A DNA stretch of 64,000 nt. It comes from Paracoccus lutimaris. GTDB taxonomy: Bacteria; Pseudomonadota; Alphaproteobacteria; Rhodobacterales; Rhodobacteraceae. The notes below the pieces were generated by a model, which saw only the letters and a program-made list of their open reading frames with translations, was not told the DNA's origin and did no database searches. The position numbers and the translations under genes were made by a program. The DNA lies in assembly GCF_003337565.1 (NCBI RefSeq), contig NZ_QPJL01000007.1, positions 120,661 through 184,660 of the forward strand, read 5' to 3'. This document shows, piece after piece, positions 8,599 through 15,886 of the stretch; position 1 is the stretch's first letter; each line of letters opens with the position of its first letter.

Positions 8599-10101
8599 AT
8601 GCTGGAACTGACAGCTATCAGGAAAAGCTTTGGCAAGATCGAGGTCCTGCACGGCGTCGATCTTGAGGTCCGCGCCGGCGAGGTCCACGCCCTTCTGGGC
8701 GAGAACGGCGCCGGAAAATCCACGCTGATGAAGATCCTGTGCGGCATCATCCAGCCCTCGGCCGGGACGATCCGCATCGAGGGGCAGGAACGCCATTTCG
8801 CCGATTATGACGAGGCCATCGCCGCCGGCGTCGGCATCGTCTTTCAGGAATTCAGCCTCATCCCCCATCTGAACGCGGTCGAGAACATGTTTCTGGCCCG
8901 CGAATTGCGCGGGCGCTTCGGCGTGCTGGACCGCCGCGCCATGCGCCAGCGCGCCACCGAGATCATGCGCCAGCTTGCCGTCGATGTGGACATGGACGTG
9001 CCGGTCAATCGCCTGTCGGTGGCCGAGCAGCAATTCGTCGAGATCGCCAAGGCGCTGTCCCTGAACGCCCGCATCCTTGTGCTGGACGAGCCCACGGCGA
9101 CGCTGACCCCCTCCGAGGTCGAGCACCTGTTCAAGGTCATGCGCGAATTGCGCAAGCAGGGCGTGGCCATCGTCTTCATCTCGCATCATCTGGAAGAAAT
9201 CTTCGAGATCTGCGACCGCATCACCGTGCTGCGCGACGGCGAATTCGTCGCCTCATGCGCGGTCTCGGATGTCGACAATGACCGGCTGGTCGAGATGATG
9301 GTCGGCCGCCGCATCGAGAACAACTTTCCGCCGAAACCCGCTGCCGACCCGGCCGCCCCCGCGATCATCGAGGTCGAGAAGGTGCAGCTGAAAAAGGGCG
9401 GCCCCGTATCCGGCTTTACCCTGCGCAAGGGCGAGATCCTGGGCTTTGCCGGGCTGGTCGGCTCGGGGCGGACGGAGACCGTGCTGGCGATGCTCGGCGC
9501 CTGGCCGGCCGCGCGCTGTCTGGTAAAGATGGACGGCGTCGAAAAGCGGTTCTCCGACCCCGCCGAGGGGCTGATGCATGGCATCGGCCTGCTTCCCGAA
9601 AGCCGCAAGGAACAGGGGCTGATCACCAGCTTTTCGATCCTACAGAACATCTCGCTGAACAATTACGGCAAGTATCGGCAGGGGCACTGGTTCATCGACC
9701 TGAAAAAGGAACTGGCCGCGACAAAGGCCGCGATGGATCAGGTCCGCGTCAAGGCGCAGGGGCCGCATGCCCGCGTCGATACGCTGTCGGGCGGCAACCA
9801 GCAAAAGGTGGTCATCGCCCGCTGGCTGAACCACGACATGCGGGTGCTGATCTTTGACGAGCCGACGCGCGGCATCGATGTCGGCGCGAAATCCGAAATC
9901 TACGCCTTGATGCGCGAATTCACCGCCGCCGGCGGGTCGATCATCATGGTGTCCTCGGAACTGCCCGAGGTGATCGGCATGTCGGACCGGGTCTGCGTTT
10001 TCCGCTCGGGCGGGATCGTGGCGACGGTTCAGGGCGCCAGCATCAATTCCGAAGAAATCATGACCCATGCCACGACCGGGAGAGTTGAAAATGTCGCATG
10101 A
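8599..10101 (+). CDS. sugar ABC transporter ATP-binding protein (RbsA-like)
   Basis: A double-ATPase subunit of about 500 residues, as in RbsA/XylG. The first nucleotide-binding domain has the Walker [10 protein letters not shown], a variant signature [15 protein letters not shown] and Walker [11 protein letters not shown]. The second lacks a classical Walker A ([11 protein letters not shown]) but keeps [15 protein letters not shown] and [13 protein letters not shown], the usual asymmetry of this family. I prefer the ATG at 8599, preceded by GAGGGG, over an ATG four codons earlier. The stop overlaps the permease start by 11 bases. It energises import of the pentitol. Confidence 0.92.
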   Translation: MLELTAIRKSFGKIEVLHGVDLEVRAGEVHALLGENGAGKSTLMKILCGIIQPSAGTIRIEGQERHFADYDEAIAAGVGIVFQEFSLIPHLNAVENMFLARELRGRFGVLDRRAMRQRATEIMRQLAVDVDMDVPVNRLSVAEQQFVEIAKALSLNARILVLDEPTATLTPSEVEHLFKVMRELRKQGVAIVFISHHLEEIFEICDRITVLRDGEFVASCAVSDVDNDRLVEMMVGRRIENNFPPKPAADPAAPAIIEVEKVQLKKGGPVSGFTLRKGEILGFAGLVGSGRTETVLAMLGAWPAARCLVKMDGVEKRFSDPAEGLMHGIGLLPESRKEQGLITSFSILQNISLNNYGKYRQGHWFIDLKKELAATKAAMDQVRVKAQGPHARVDTLSGGNQQKVVIARWLNHDMRVLIFDEPTRGIDVGAKSEIYALMREFTAAGGSIIMVSSELPEVIGMSDRVCVFRSGGIVATVQGASINSEEIMTHATTGRVENVA

Positions 10102-11065
10102 CGCAAACACCGGCGCGGCCGGAAAATCCGGCCTGAACCTTGGCCGCATCCTGCATTCGCCGCTGGCGCTGCCGCTGATCGGGTTGATTGTGGTGTCGAT
10201 CCTGATGGGCTTTGCCAGCGACAATTTCTTCAGCCTCGGCAATATCATGAACGTGCTGAGGCAGGTCTCGATCGTGGCGATTCTGGCGGTCGGCATGACC
10301 TTCGTGATCCTGACCGGCGGCATTGACCTGTCGGTGGGCGCGGTCATGGCGCTGGTCGGCACGCTGTCGACCGGGATGATGGTGAACATGGGCCTGCCCG
10401 CGCCCTTGGCGCTGGTGGCAGGAATCTTCATCGGGCTGGGCATCGGTCTGGCCAATGGCGCGCTGGTCGCCTGGGGCAAGATGCCCGCGATCATCGTCAC
10501 GCTGGCCACCATGGGCATGGCGCGCGGTCTGGGCCTGATCTATTCGGGCGGCTATCCGATCAGCGGCATCCCAAGCTGGCTTTCGTGGTTCGGGGTCGGG
10601 CGCATCGGCTTTCTGCCGGTGCCGGTCATCATCATGTTCGTGATCTATGCCGTGGCCTGGGTGCTGTTGCAGCGCACCGCCTTTGGCCGCCATGTCTATG
10701 CGCTTGGCGGCAATGAGACCGCGGCGCGGCTCTCGGGCGTCAAGACCCAGCGCGTCAAGCTGGCGGTCTATGGCATTTCCGGCCTGACCGCCGCGCTGGC
10801 CGCCGTCATCCTGACCGGGCGCCTGATGAGCGGCCAGCCCAATGCGGGCGGCGGTTTTGAACTGGATGCCATCGCCGCCGTGGTTCTGGGCGGCACCGCG
10901 ATCGCCGGCGGGCGCGGGCTGATCCTTGGCACGCTGATCGGGGCGGTGCTGCTGGGCATCCTGAACAACGGCCTGAACCTCATGGGCATCAACCCCTATC
11001 TGCAGGACGTCATCAAAGGCGCGATCATCCTGCTTGCCATCTATATCGGCCGCGAATGGCGCTGA
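10091..11065 (+). CDS. sugar ABC transporter permease (RbsC-like)
   Basis: A 324-residue inner-membrane permease of the branched-chain/ribose type with about 8-10 hydrophobic segments. The [21 protein letters not shown] motif region and the EAA-like [20 protein letters not shown] loop identify it. The start ATGTCGCAT lies inside the end of the ATPase gene and has GGGAGAG six bases upstream; the reading from 10067 would add eight residues without a ribosome site. It pairs with the ATPase and binding protein just upstream. Confidence 0.92.
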   Translation: MSHDANTGAAGKSGLNLGRILHSPLALPLIGLIVVSILMGFASDNFFSLGNIMNVLRQVSIVAILAVGMTFVILTGGIDLSVGAVMALVGTLSTGMMVNMGLPAPLALVAGIFIGLGIGLANGALVAWGKMPAIIVTLATMGMARGLGLIYSGGYPISGIPSWLSWFGVGRIGFLPVPVIIMFVIYAVAWVLLQRTAFGRHVYALGGNETAARLSGVKTQRVKLAVYGISGLTAALAAVILTGRLMSGQPNAGGGFELDAIAAVVLGGTAIAGGRGLILGTLIGAVLLGILNNGLNLMGINPYLQDVIKGAIILLAIYIGREWR

Positions 11066-11098
11066 GCCCGGCCCCAACCCATCATTCAGGAGAAACAC

Positions 11099-11830
11099 AT
11101 GTCTGAATCACTGCAAGGCAAGATCGCCGTCATCACCGGGGCCGCCTCGGGTATCGGTCTCGCCACCACCCGGGCACTGCTGGATCAGGGCGCAACCGTG
11201 GTCATGGTCGACTGGAACGAGGTCGCGCTGAACGAGTTGATCGCCGATCTGGGCCCCAAGGCCATCGCGCAGGTCACGAACCTGCTGGACGCGGAAAGCT
11301 GCGCCGCCATGGTGCCGGAAATCCTTGCCAAGGTTGGTCATATCGACATTCTTTACTGCAATGCCGGGACCTATATCGGCGGCGACCTGACCGAGACCAG
11401 CAATGACGCCATCGACCGCATGCTGAACCTCAACGTCAATGCGGTGATGAAGAACGTCCATGACGTCGTGCCGCATATGATCGAACGCAAGACCGGTGAC
11501 ATCATCGTCACCTGCTCGATCGCCGGTCATTTCCCCACCTATTGGGAGCCGGTCTATTCCGGCTCGAAATGGGCGATCACCAGCTTTGTGCAGGGCATGC
11601 GCCGGCAGATGATCCCGCATGGGGTGCGGGTGGCGCAGGTCTCGCCGGGGCCGGTCGTCTCGGCGCTGCTGGCGGACTGGCCCGAGGAGAACCTGCGCAA
11701 GGCCAAGGAATCGGGCAGCCTGATGGACCCCGAGGAGGTCTCGGACGCGGTCATCTACATGCTGACGCGCAAGCGCACGGTGACGATCCGTGACATGATC
11801 GTGCTGCCCACCAATTTCGACCGCGTCTGA
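11099..11830 (+). CDS. rbtD: ribitol 2-dehydrogenase (SDR)
   Basis: A 243-residue short-chain dehydrogenase that probably oxidises ribitol to D-ribulose with NAD+. It has the TGAASGIG cofactor motif, an acidic VDWNE after strand 2 (NAD preference), the CNAGTYIGG motif, and catalytic Tyr/Lys in YSGSK. The stretches GDIIVTCSIAG, YWEPVY, GVRVAQVSPGPVVSALL, DWP and GSLM-PEEV match the Klebsiella ribitol dehydrogenase as I remember it, far beyond general SDR similarity. GGAGAAACAC precedes the ATG. A kinase suited to its product follows directly. Confidence 0.85.
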   Translation: MSESLQGKIAVITGAASGIGLATTRALLDQGATVVMVDWNEVALNELIADLGPKAIAQVTNLLDAESCAAMVPEILAKVGHIDILYCNAGTYIGGDLTETSNDAIDRMLNLNVNAVMKNVHDVVPHMIERKTGDIIVTCSIAGHFPTYWEPVYSGSKWAITSFVQGMRRQMIPHGVRVAQVSPGPVVSALLADWPEENLRKAKESGSLMDPEEVSDAVIYMLTRKRTVTIRDMIVLPTNFDRV

Positions 11831-11857
11831 GGCGCGGATAACCAGCGGAGAGCGCAG

Positions 11858-13477
11858 ATGCCCCAATATCTGATCGGCGTGGATGTCGGCACCGGCTCGG
11901 CCCGGGCAGGGGTGTTCGACACTGCCGGCACGCTACTGGCCACCGCCAAGCGCCCGGTCGAGATGCATCGCGAGGATGGCGGCATCGCCGAGCAATCCGG
12001 CGAACAGGTCTGGGGGGCGGTCTGCGCATCCGTGCGCGAGGCGGTGACCCGGGCGGGGATCGACCCTGCCGGGGTCGCGGGCATCGGCTTTGACGCCACC
12101 TGCTCGCTGGTGGTGCGCGGGCCGGACGGCGCCAGCCTGCCGGTGGGCGATCCCGCCCATCCCGAACGCGACATCATCGTCTGGATGGACCATCGCGCGG
12201 TCGAACAGGCCGAACGCATCAACGCGCAAGGCCATGCGGTCCTGCGCTATGTCGGCGGCCGCATCTCGCCCGAGATGCAGACGCCGAAGCTGCTGTGGCT
12301 GGCCGAGAACCGCCCCGACATCTATGCCCGCGCCGCGAACTTCTTCGACCTGACCGATTTCCTGACCTGGAAGGCCACCGGCGCGCTGGATCGTTCGGCC
12401 TGCACGGTGACCTGCAAATGGACATATCTGGCGCATGAAGGGCGCTGGGACGCGGACTATTTCCGCCAGATCGGGCTTGGCGATCTGGCCGATCAGGACT
12501 TCGCCCGCATCGGCCAAAGCGTTGTCGATCCGGGCACCGCGCTGGGGCAGGGGCTGGTGCCGGATGCCGCCGCCGCCATGGGCCTGCGCCCGGGCATCGC
12601 GGTCGCGGCGGGGCTGATCGACGCCCATGCCGGGGGCGCGGGCACGGTCGCCGCCGGGGGCGATGCGACGGCCTGTCTGGGCTATGTCTTTGGCACCTCG
12701 TCCTGCACCATGACCACGACGCTGGCACCGGCCTATGTGCCCGGCGTCTGGGGGCCTTACTATTCCGCCATGGTGCCCGGCGCCTGGCTGAACGAGGGTG
12801 GCCAATCCGCCGCTGGCGCTGCCATCGACCAGTTGGTCCAGCTGCACCCGGCCACCTCCGAGGCAGGCGCGCTGGCCCAAGCGGCGGGAAAATCGCTGCC
12901 GCAATGGCTGGCCGACCGGGCGCTGGAACTGGCGGGCTCGGCCAGCGCCGCCGTGCATCTGGCGGACGATCTGCATGTGGTGCCGGAGTTTCTGGGCAAT
13001 CGTGCGCCCTTTGCCGATCCCCATGCCCGCGCGGTCATCATGGGGCAGGGGATGGAGACGGGGCCGGATTCGCTGGTCGCGCTTTACGTCGCGGGGATCT
13101 GCGGGCTGGGCTACGGGTTGCGCCAGATCATTGAAACACAAGCCCAGCACGGCGCGCCGATTGAGACCATCAGCGTCTCGGGCGGGGCGGGCGCGCATCC
13201 GCTGACCCGCCAGTTGCTGGCCGATGCGGCCGGCCGCCCGGTCGAGATCACCGAATGCGCCGAGCCGGTGCTGCTGGGCTCGGCCATGCTGGGCGGGGTG
13301 GCGGCACGGGTCTATCCCGACCTGCAGGCGGCGATGCCCGCCATGTCGCGCGTGGCTACCCGCTGCGTCCCCGATCCCGGGACCAAAGCCGTTCAGGCGG
13401 CGCGCTTTGCCGCCTTCCTGAACCTGCAACAGACCGCGCGCGAGATCCGCGCCGCCATGGCGGCCCTGTCCGCCTGA
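11858..13477 (+). CDS. D-ribulokinase, FGGY family
   Basis: A 539-residue FGGY kinase of the long (ribulokinase) type. The N-terminus GVDVGTGSARAGVFD is the phosphate-binding motif, and the C-terminal SVSGGAGAHPLTRQLLADAAG together with VLLGSAMLGGVAARVY matches the YpCarbK/FGGY D-ribulokinase branch rather than AraB. It would convert the D-ribulose made by the upstream ribitol dehydrogenase to D-ribulose 5-phosphate. GGAGAG precedes the ATG. Alternative substrates such as L-ribulose cannot be excluded by eye. Confidence 0.85.
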   Translation: MPQYLIGVDVGTGSARAGVFDTAGTLLATAKRPVEMHREDGGIAEQSGEQVWGAVCASVREAVTRAGIDPAGVAGIGFDATCSLVVRGPDGASLPVGDPAHPERDIIVWMDHRAVEQAERINAQGHAVLRYVGGRISPEMQTPKLLWLAENRPDIYARAANFFDLTDFLTWKATGALDRSACTVTCKWTYLAHEGRWDADYFRQIGLGDLADQDFARIGQSVVDPGTALGQGLVPDAAAAMGLRPGIAVAAGLIDAHAGGAGTVAAGGDATACLGYVFGTSSCTMTTTLAPAYVPGVWGPYYSAMVPGAWLNEGGQSAAGAAIDQLVQLHPATSEAGALAQAAGKSLPQWLADRALELAGSASAAVHLADDLHVVPEFLGNRAPFADPHARAVIMGQGMETGPDSLVALYVAGICGLGYGLRQIIETQAQHGAPIETISVSGGAGAHPLTRQLLADAAGRPVEITECAEPVLLGSAMLGGVAARVYPDLQAAMPAMSRVATRCVPDPGTKAVQAARFAAFLNLQQTAREIRAAMAALSA

Positions 13478-13502
13478 CCCCTTTCAACCCAAGCGAGGAC
13501 CC

Positions 13503-14228
13503 ATGCAGTTTTCCGGCAAATCCGTCATCATCACCGGCGCGGGCAAGGGCATTGGCCGCGCCTGCGCGCAGGTCATGGCCGCCCGCGGCGCCGAGGTCGT
13601 GGCGCTGAGCCGCACCGCCTCTGATCTGGACAGCCTGCGCGCCGAGATCGGCGGCCGCTCGATCCTCGTCGATCTGGCCGATCCCGCCGCCACCCGCGCT
13701 GCCATGGCCAAGGCCGGGACCTGTGATTACCTGATCAACAGCGCCGGCATCAACGTGCTGGAAAGCGTGCTGGACATGACCGAGGCCGGGTATGAGGCCG
13801 TCATGGGCATCAACCTGCGCGCGGCGCTGATCACCTGTCAGGAATTCGCCCGTGCGCGCGTGGCGGCGGGGGGCGGCGGCGCCATCGTCAACATCACCTC
13901 GATCGCCGGGCATCGCGGCTTTCAGGATCACCTGTGCTATGCGGCGTCAAAGGCCGGGCTTGATGGCGCAACGCGGGTCCTGGCGAAAGAGCTTGGGCCC
14001 CATGGCATCCGCGTCAACGCCGTCGCGCCGACAATCACCCTGACCGAGCTTGCGGCGGCGGCATGGTCCGAGCCGGCGAAAAGCGCACCGATGATGGTGC
14101 GCCACCCCCTGAACCGCTTTGCCGAGACCGAGGAGGTCGCGCAAAGCATCGCCATGCTTCTGTCCGAGGACAGCCGCATGGTCACAGGAGTGGTGCTGCC
14201 GGTGGATGGCGGCTTTCTGGCCGTGTGA
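13503..14228 (+). CDS. SDR oxidoreductase, L-xylulose reductase (DCXR)-like
   Basis: A 241-residue SDR with cofactor motif TGAGKGIG, the ALSRTASDLDSL strand-2 region, catalytic YAASK and the C-terminus TGVVLPVDGGF. The Ser-Arg after strand 2 and the segments GKGIGR, SRT-DLDSL, ELGPHGIRVNAVAPT and LNRFAE-EEV closely follow mammalian dicarbonyl/L-xylulose reductase. This suggests NADP(H)-linked interconversion of a pentitol (xylitol) and a ketose such as L-xylulose; D-threitol or D-arabinitol are other possibilities. It is the last gene of the pentitol operon and ends at a bidirectional terminator. GCGAGGACCC precedes the ATG. Confidence 0.8.
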   Translation: MQFSGKSVIITGAGKGIGRACAQVMAARGAEVVALSRTASDLDSLRAEIGGRSILVDLADPAATRAAMAKAGTCDYLINSAGINVLESVLDMTEAGYEAVMGINLRAALITCQEFARARVAAGGGGAIVNITSIAGHRGFQDHLCYAASKAGLDGATRVLAKELGPHGIRVNAVAPTITLTELAAAAWSEPAKSAPMMVRHPLNRFAETEEVAQSIAMLLSEDSRMVTGVVLPVDGGFLAV

Positions 14229-14236
14229 CGGAAAAA

Positions 14237-14262
14237 GGGCCGGGCGCGATCACGCCCGGCCC
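14237..14262. terminator. bidirectional terminator between pentitol and cyanophycin operons
   Basis: A 10-bp stem GGGCCGGGCG/CGCCCGGCCC with a 6-base loop. On the minus strand it is followed by TTTTT, making a good rho-independent terminator for the cyanophycin operon; on the plus strand it ends the pentitol operon with a CGAAAAT flank. It lies between two convergent stop codons. Confidence 0.85.
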
Positions 14263-14284
14263 CGAAAATCGCCTTGGCGCCCGC

Positions 14285-15406
14285 TCAGTCGGTCAGCAGC
14301 GCGCCCTTGCGGGTTTCCAGAACCTCACTGCCGGCGATCTTGCCGATGACCTTGCCGCGCCAGGCATATGGCTGGCTGTGGCGGGCAAAGAGCAAGCCAT
14401 CGGTTTCGGCCAGAACCTCGACGGTCTCGCCCAGCGGATCGACGATCTCGGCCACGACCTCGCCGGCGCGGACGCTGTCGCCCAGCCGGCGGCGATAGGC
14501 GACAAGGCCCAGCACCGGCGCCTTGACCTGCGACATGGCGGTCAGCTGCGTCGCCTGCGCCTGCAGCGCCGGCAGGGCGCGCGGCTCTCCGGCGATCAGC
14601 CCGCGCCGTTCAAGGATGCGGTAAAGCGCCGCCGCCTGATCGCGGGCCAGTTCCATATCCACGTCGTCATTGCTGCCCAGTTCCAGCGTCGCGGCCAGAC
14701 AGGCGGGCGGGATTGCGGCTTCGGGATGGGCGCGCGCCAGGGCCCACCACGGGCCGCTGAGTGCCTCGTCAAAGGGGTTCCCGCCCGAGACCTCGGCCAG
14801 CAGGATGGCACGGGCGTCGATCTCGGCGGCGATGTCGGCGGCATCGGGCCAAAGCGCGGTGCCGGTATAGATATGGGGCAGGGCCTGATTGTCGGCATGC
14901 AGGTCAAGGACCAGATCGGCGTCATGGGCCAGCGACATCAGCCGGTGGCGCAGGGCGGTCAGGGCCTTGCGTGGCTTCATCGCGGCCAGCGCCTTGCCCA
15001 TGGCCTCGCGGATCAGCGCGACGTTTTCTGCCGCGTCCTGACCCAGCCCGGACAGATCGCCCAGCTTTTCGGTCAGGTCGGGATAGGCACGGTTGAAGTT
15101 CTCGCCGGTCTCGGCCTCGTGACGGCCATAAAGAAAGCCATTCGGATGCTGGGTCAGGCCCAGCGGATTGGCCTGCGGCAGGATCAGGATCTCGCCCGTG
15201 ATCAGCCCGCGCTCGGCGGCACGTTCCAGCATCGGGCGCAGGACATGCAGGGCCAGCATGCCGGGGAACTCATCGGCATGCAGCCCGGCTTGCAGGTAGG
15301 CCTTGGGGCGGGCGCCCTCGGTGCCATAGCGAAAACAGGTGACCTGGTGAACAGCCCCCGCCCCGGTCGGGGGCAGGGGGAAATACAGCGTCTCGGACAG
15401 GCTCAT
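14285..15406 (-). CDS. cphZ: cyanophycin dipeptide hydrolase (CphZ-like, AstE/AspA fold)
   Basis: A 373-residue zinc hydrolase of the succinylglutamate desuccinylase/aspartoacylase group. Zinc ligands are seen in GLHADEFPG (His43, Glu46) and in DLVLDLHAD; a probable catalytic Glu is in TLELGSNDD. Generic annotation would be 'desuccinylase', but it is the last gene of a cphA-cphB operon. Family knowledge: the AotO/CphZ branch of this fold hydrolyses beta-Asp-Arg, the cyanophycin dipeptide. No IadA or IaaA gene is visible nearby, so I infer that this enzyme completes cyanophycin breakdown to Asp and Arg. It starts 4 bases after the PIN-like gene stop. Confidence 0.75.
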   Translation of the reverse strand: MSLSETLYFPLPPTGAGAVHQVTCFRYGTEGARPKAYLQAGLHADEFPGMLALHVLRPMLERAAERGLITGEILILPQANPLGLTQHPNGFLYGRHEAETGENFNRAYPDLTEKLGDLSGLGQDAAENVALIREAMGKALAAMKPRKALTALRHRLMSLAHDADLVLDLHADNQALPHIYTGTALWPDAADIAAEIDARAILLAEVSGGNPFDEALSGPWWALARAHPEAAIPPACLAATLELGSNDDVDMELARDQAAALYRILERRGLIAGEPRALPALQAQATQLTAMSQVKAPVLGLVAYRRRLGDSVRAGEVVAEIVDPLGETVEVLAETDGLLFARHSQPYAWRGKVIGKIAGSEVLETRKGALLTD

Positions 15407-15410
15407 GCGA

Positions 15411-15851
15411 TCAGGCGCCCTTGGCGTCGGATTTGGCCGGCGTGGCCGGGGTTTCGATGACGGCGGCCTCGGTGACGACTTCCGCGATCACCTCATCGGC
15501 GGCGGGGGCGGCCAGCGCGTCCTCCAGCGAGAAGGTCTCGACCTCGTAATATTCGGCGGCGGCGGCGTTCAGGACCGACAGGGCGTCGCCGCCCTCGGCC
15601 TTGGCGGCGGCCTCGATCAGCTTGCTGGCCGGGGGGATGTCGCGCGTCTCGATATCTGCCGCGTCAAGAAGGGCTTGAACCTGCGCCGCGGTCTCGGCCC
15701 CGTTCTTGCCCGAGCCCAGAACCAGCACCGCCTCGACGATGGCCAGCGGCGAGGTGAAGCGCTTGCGCAGCGCGGCGATGGCGGGGGCGGCCTTTTGGGC
15801 CGCATCCTCGTCCGAGATCAGTTGCGTGATGGCCTTGGCGTCGAAATACAT
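15411..15851 (-). CDS. PIN-domain-like small protein in the cyanophycin operon
   Basis: A 146-residue protein. The pattern of residues 1-107 resembles VapC-type PIN domains: an Asp near the start (FDAKAITQLI, Asp4), SPLAIVEAVLVL with Glu40, and GGDALSVLNAAAAEYY with Asp89, the usual three acidic metal ligands. The last 40 residues are an Ala/Pro/Glu-rich tail. No antitoxin-like gene is next to it. The start ATGTATTTC has GGAGAC upstream; the longer reading to 16019 overlaps cphB and is not supported. It lies between cphB and cphZ with small gaps, so it is co-transcribed with them. The PIN assignment is my reading, not a database result; its function is unknown. Confidence 0.8.
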   Translation of the reverse strand: MYFDAKAITQLISDEDAAQKAAPAIAALRKRFTSPLAIVEAVLVLGSGKNGAETAAQVQALLDAADIETRDIPPASKLIEAAAKAEGGDALSVLNAAAAEYYEVETFSLEDALAAPAADEVIAEVVTEAAVIETPATPAKSDAKGA

Positions 15852-15886
15852 GGCTTGTGTCTCCTGTGATTGAAATGGCGCGGGGG

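Noticed and set aside
14285..15406. Succinylglutamate desuccinylase (AstE) of the AST arginine pathway
   Set aside because: No astA, astB, astC or astD genes are present and the gene is in a cyanophycin operon; CphZ fits better.
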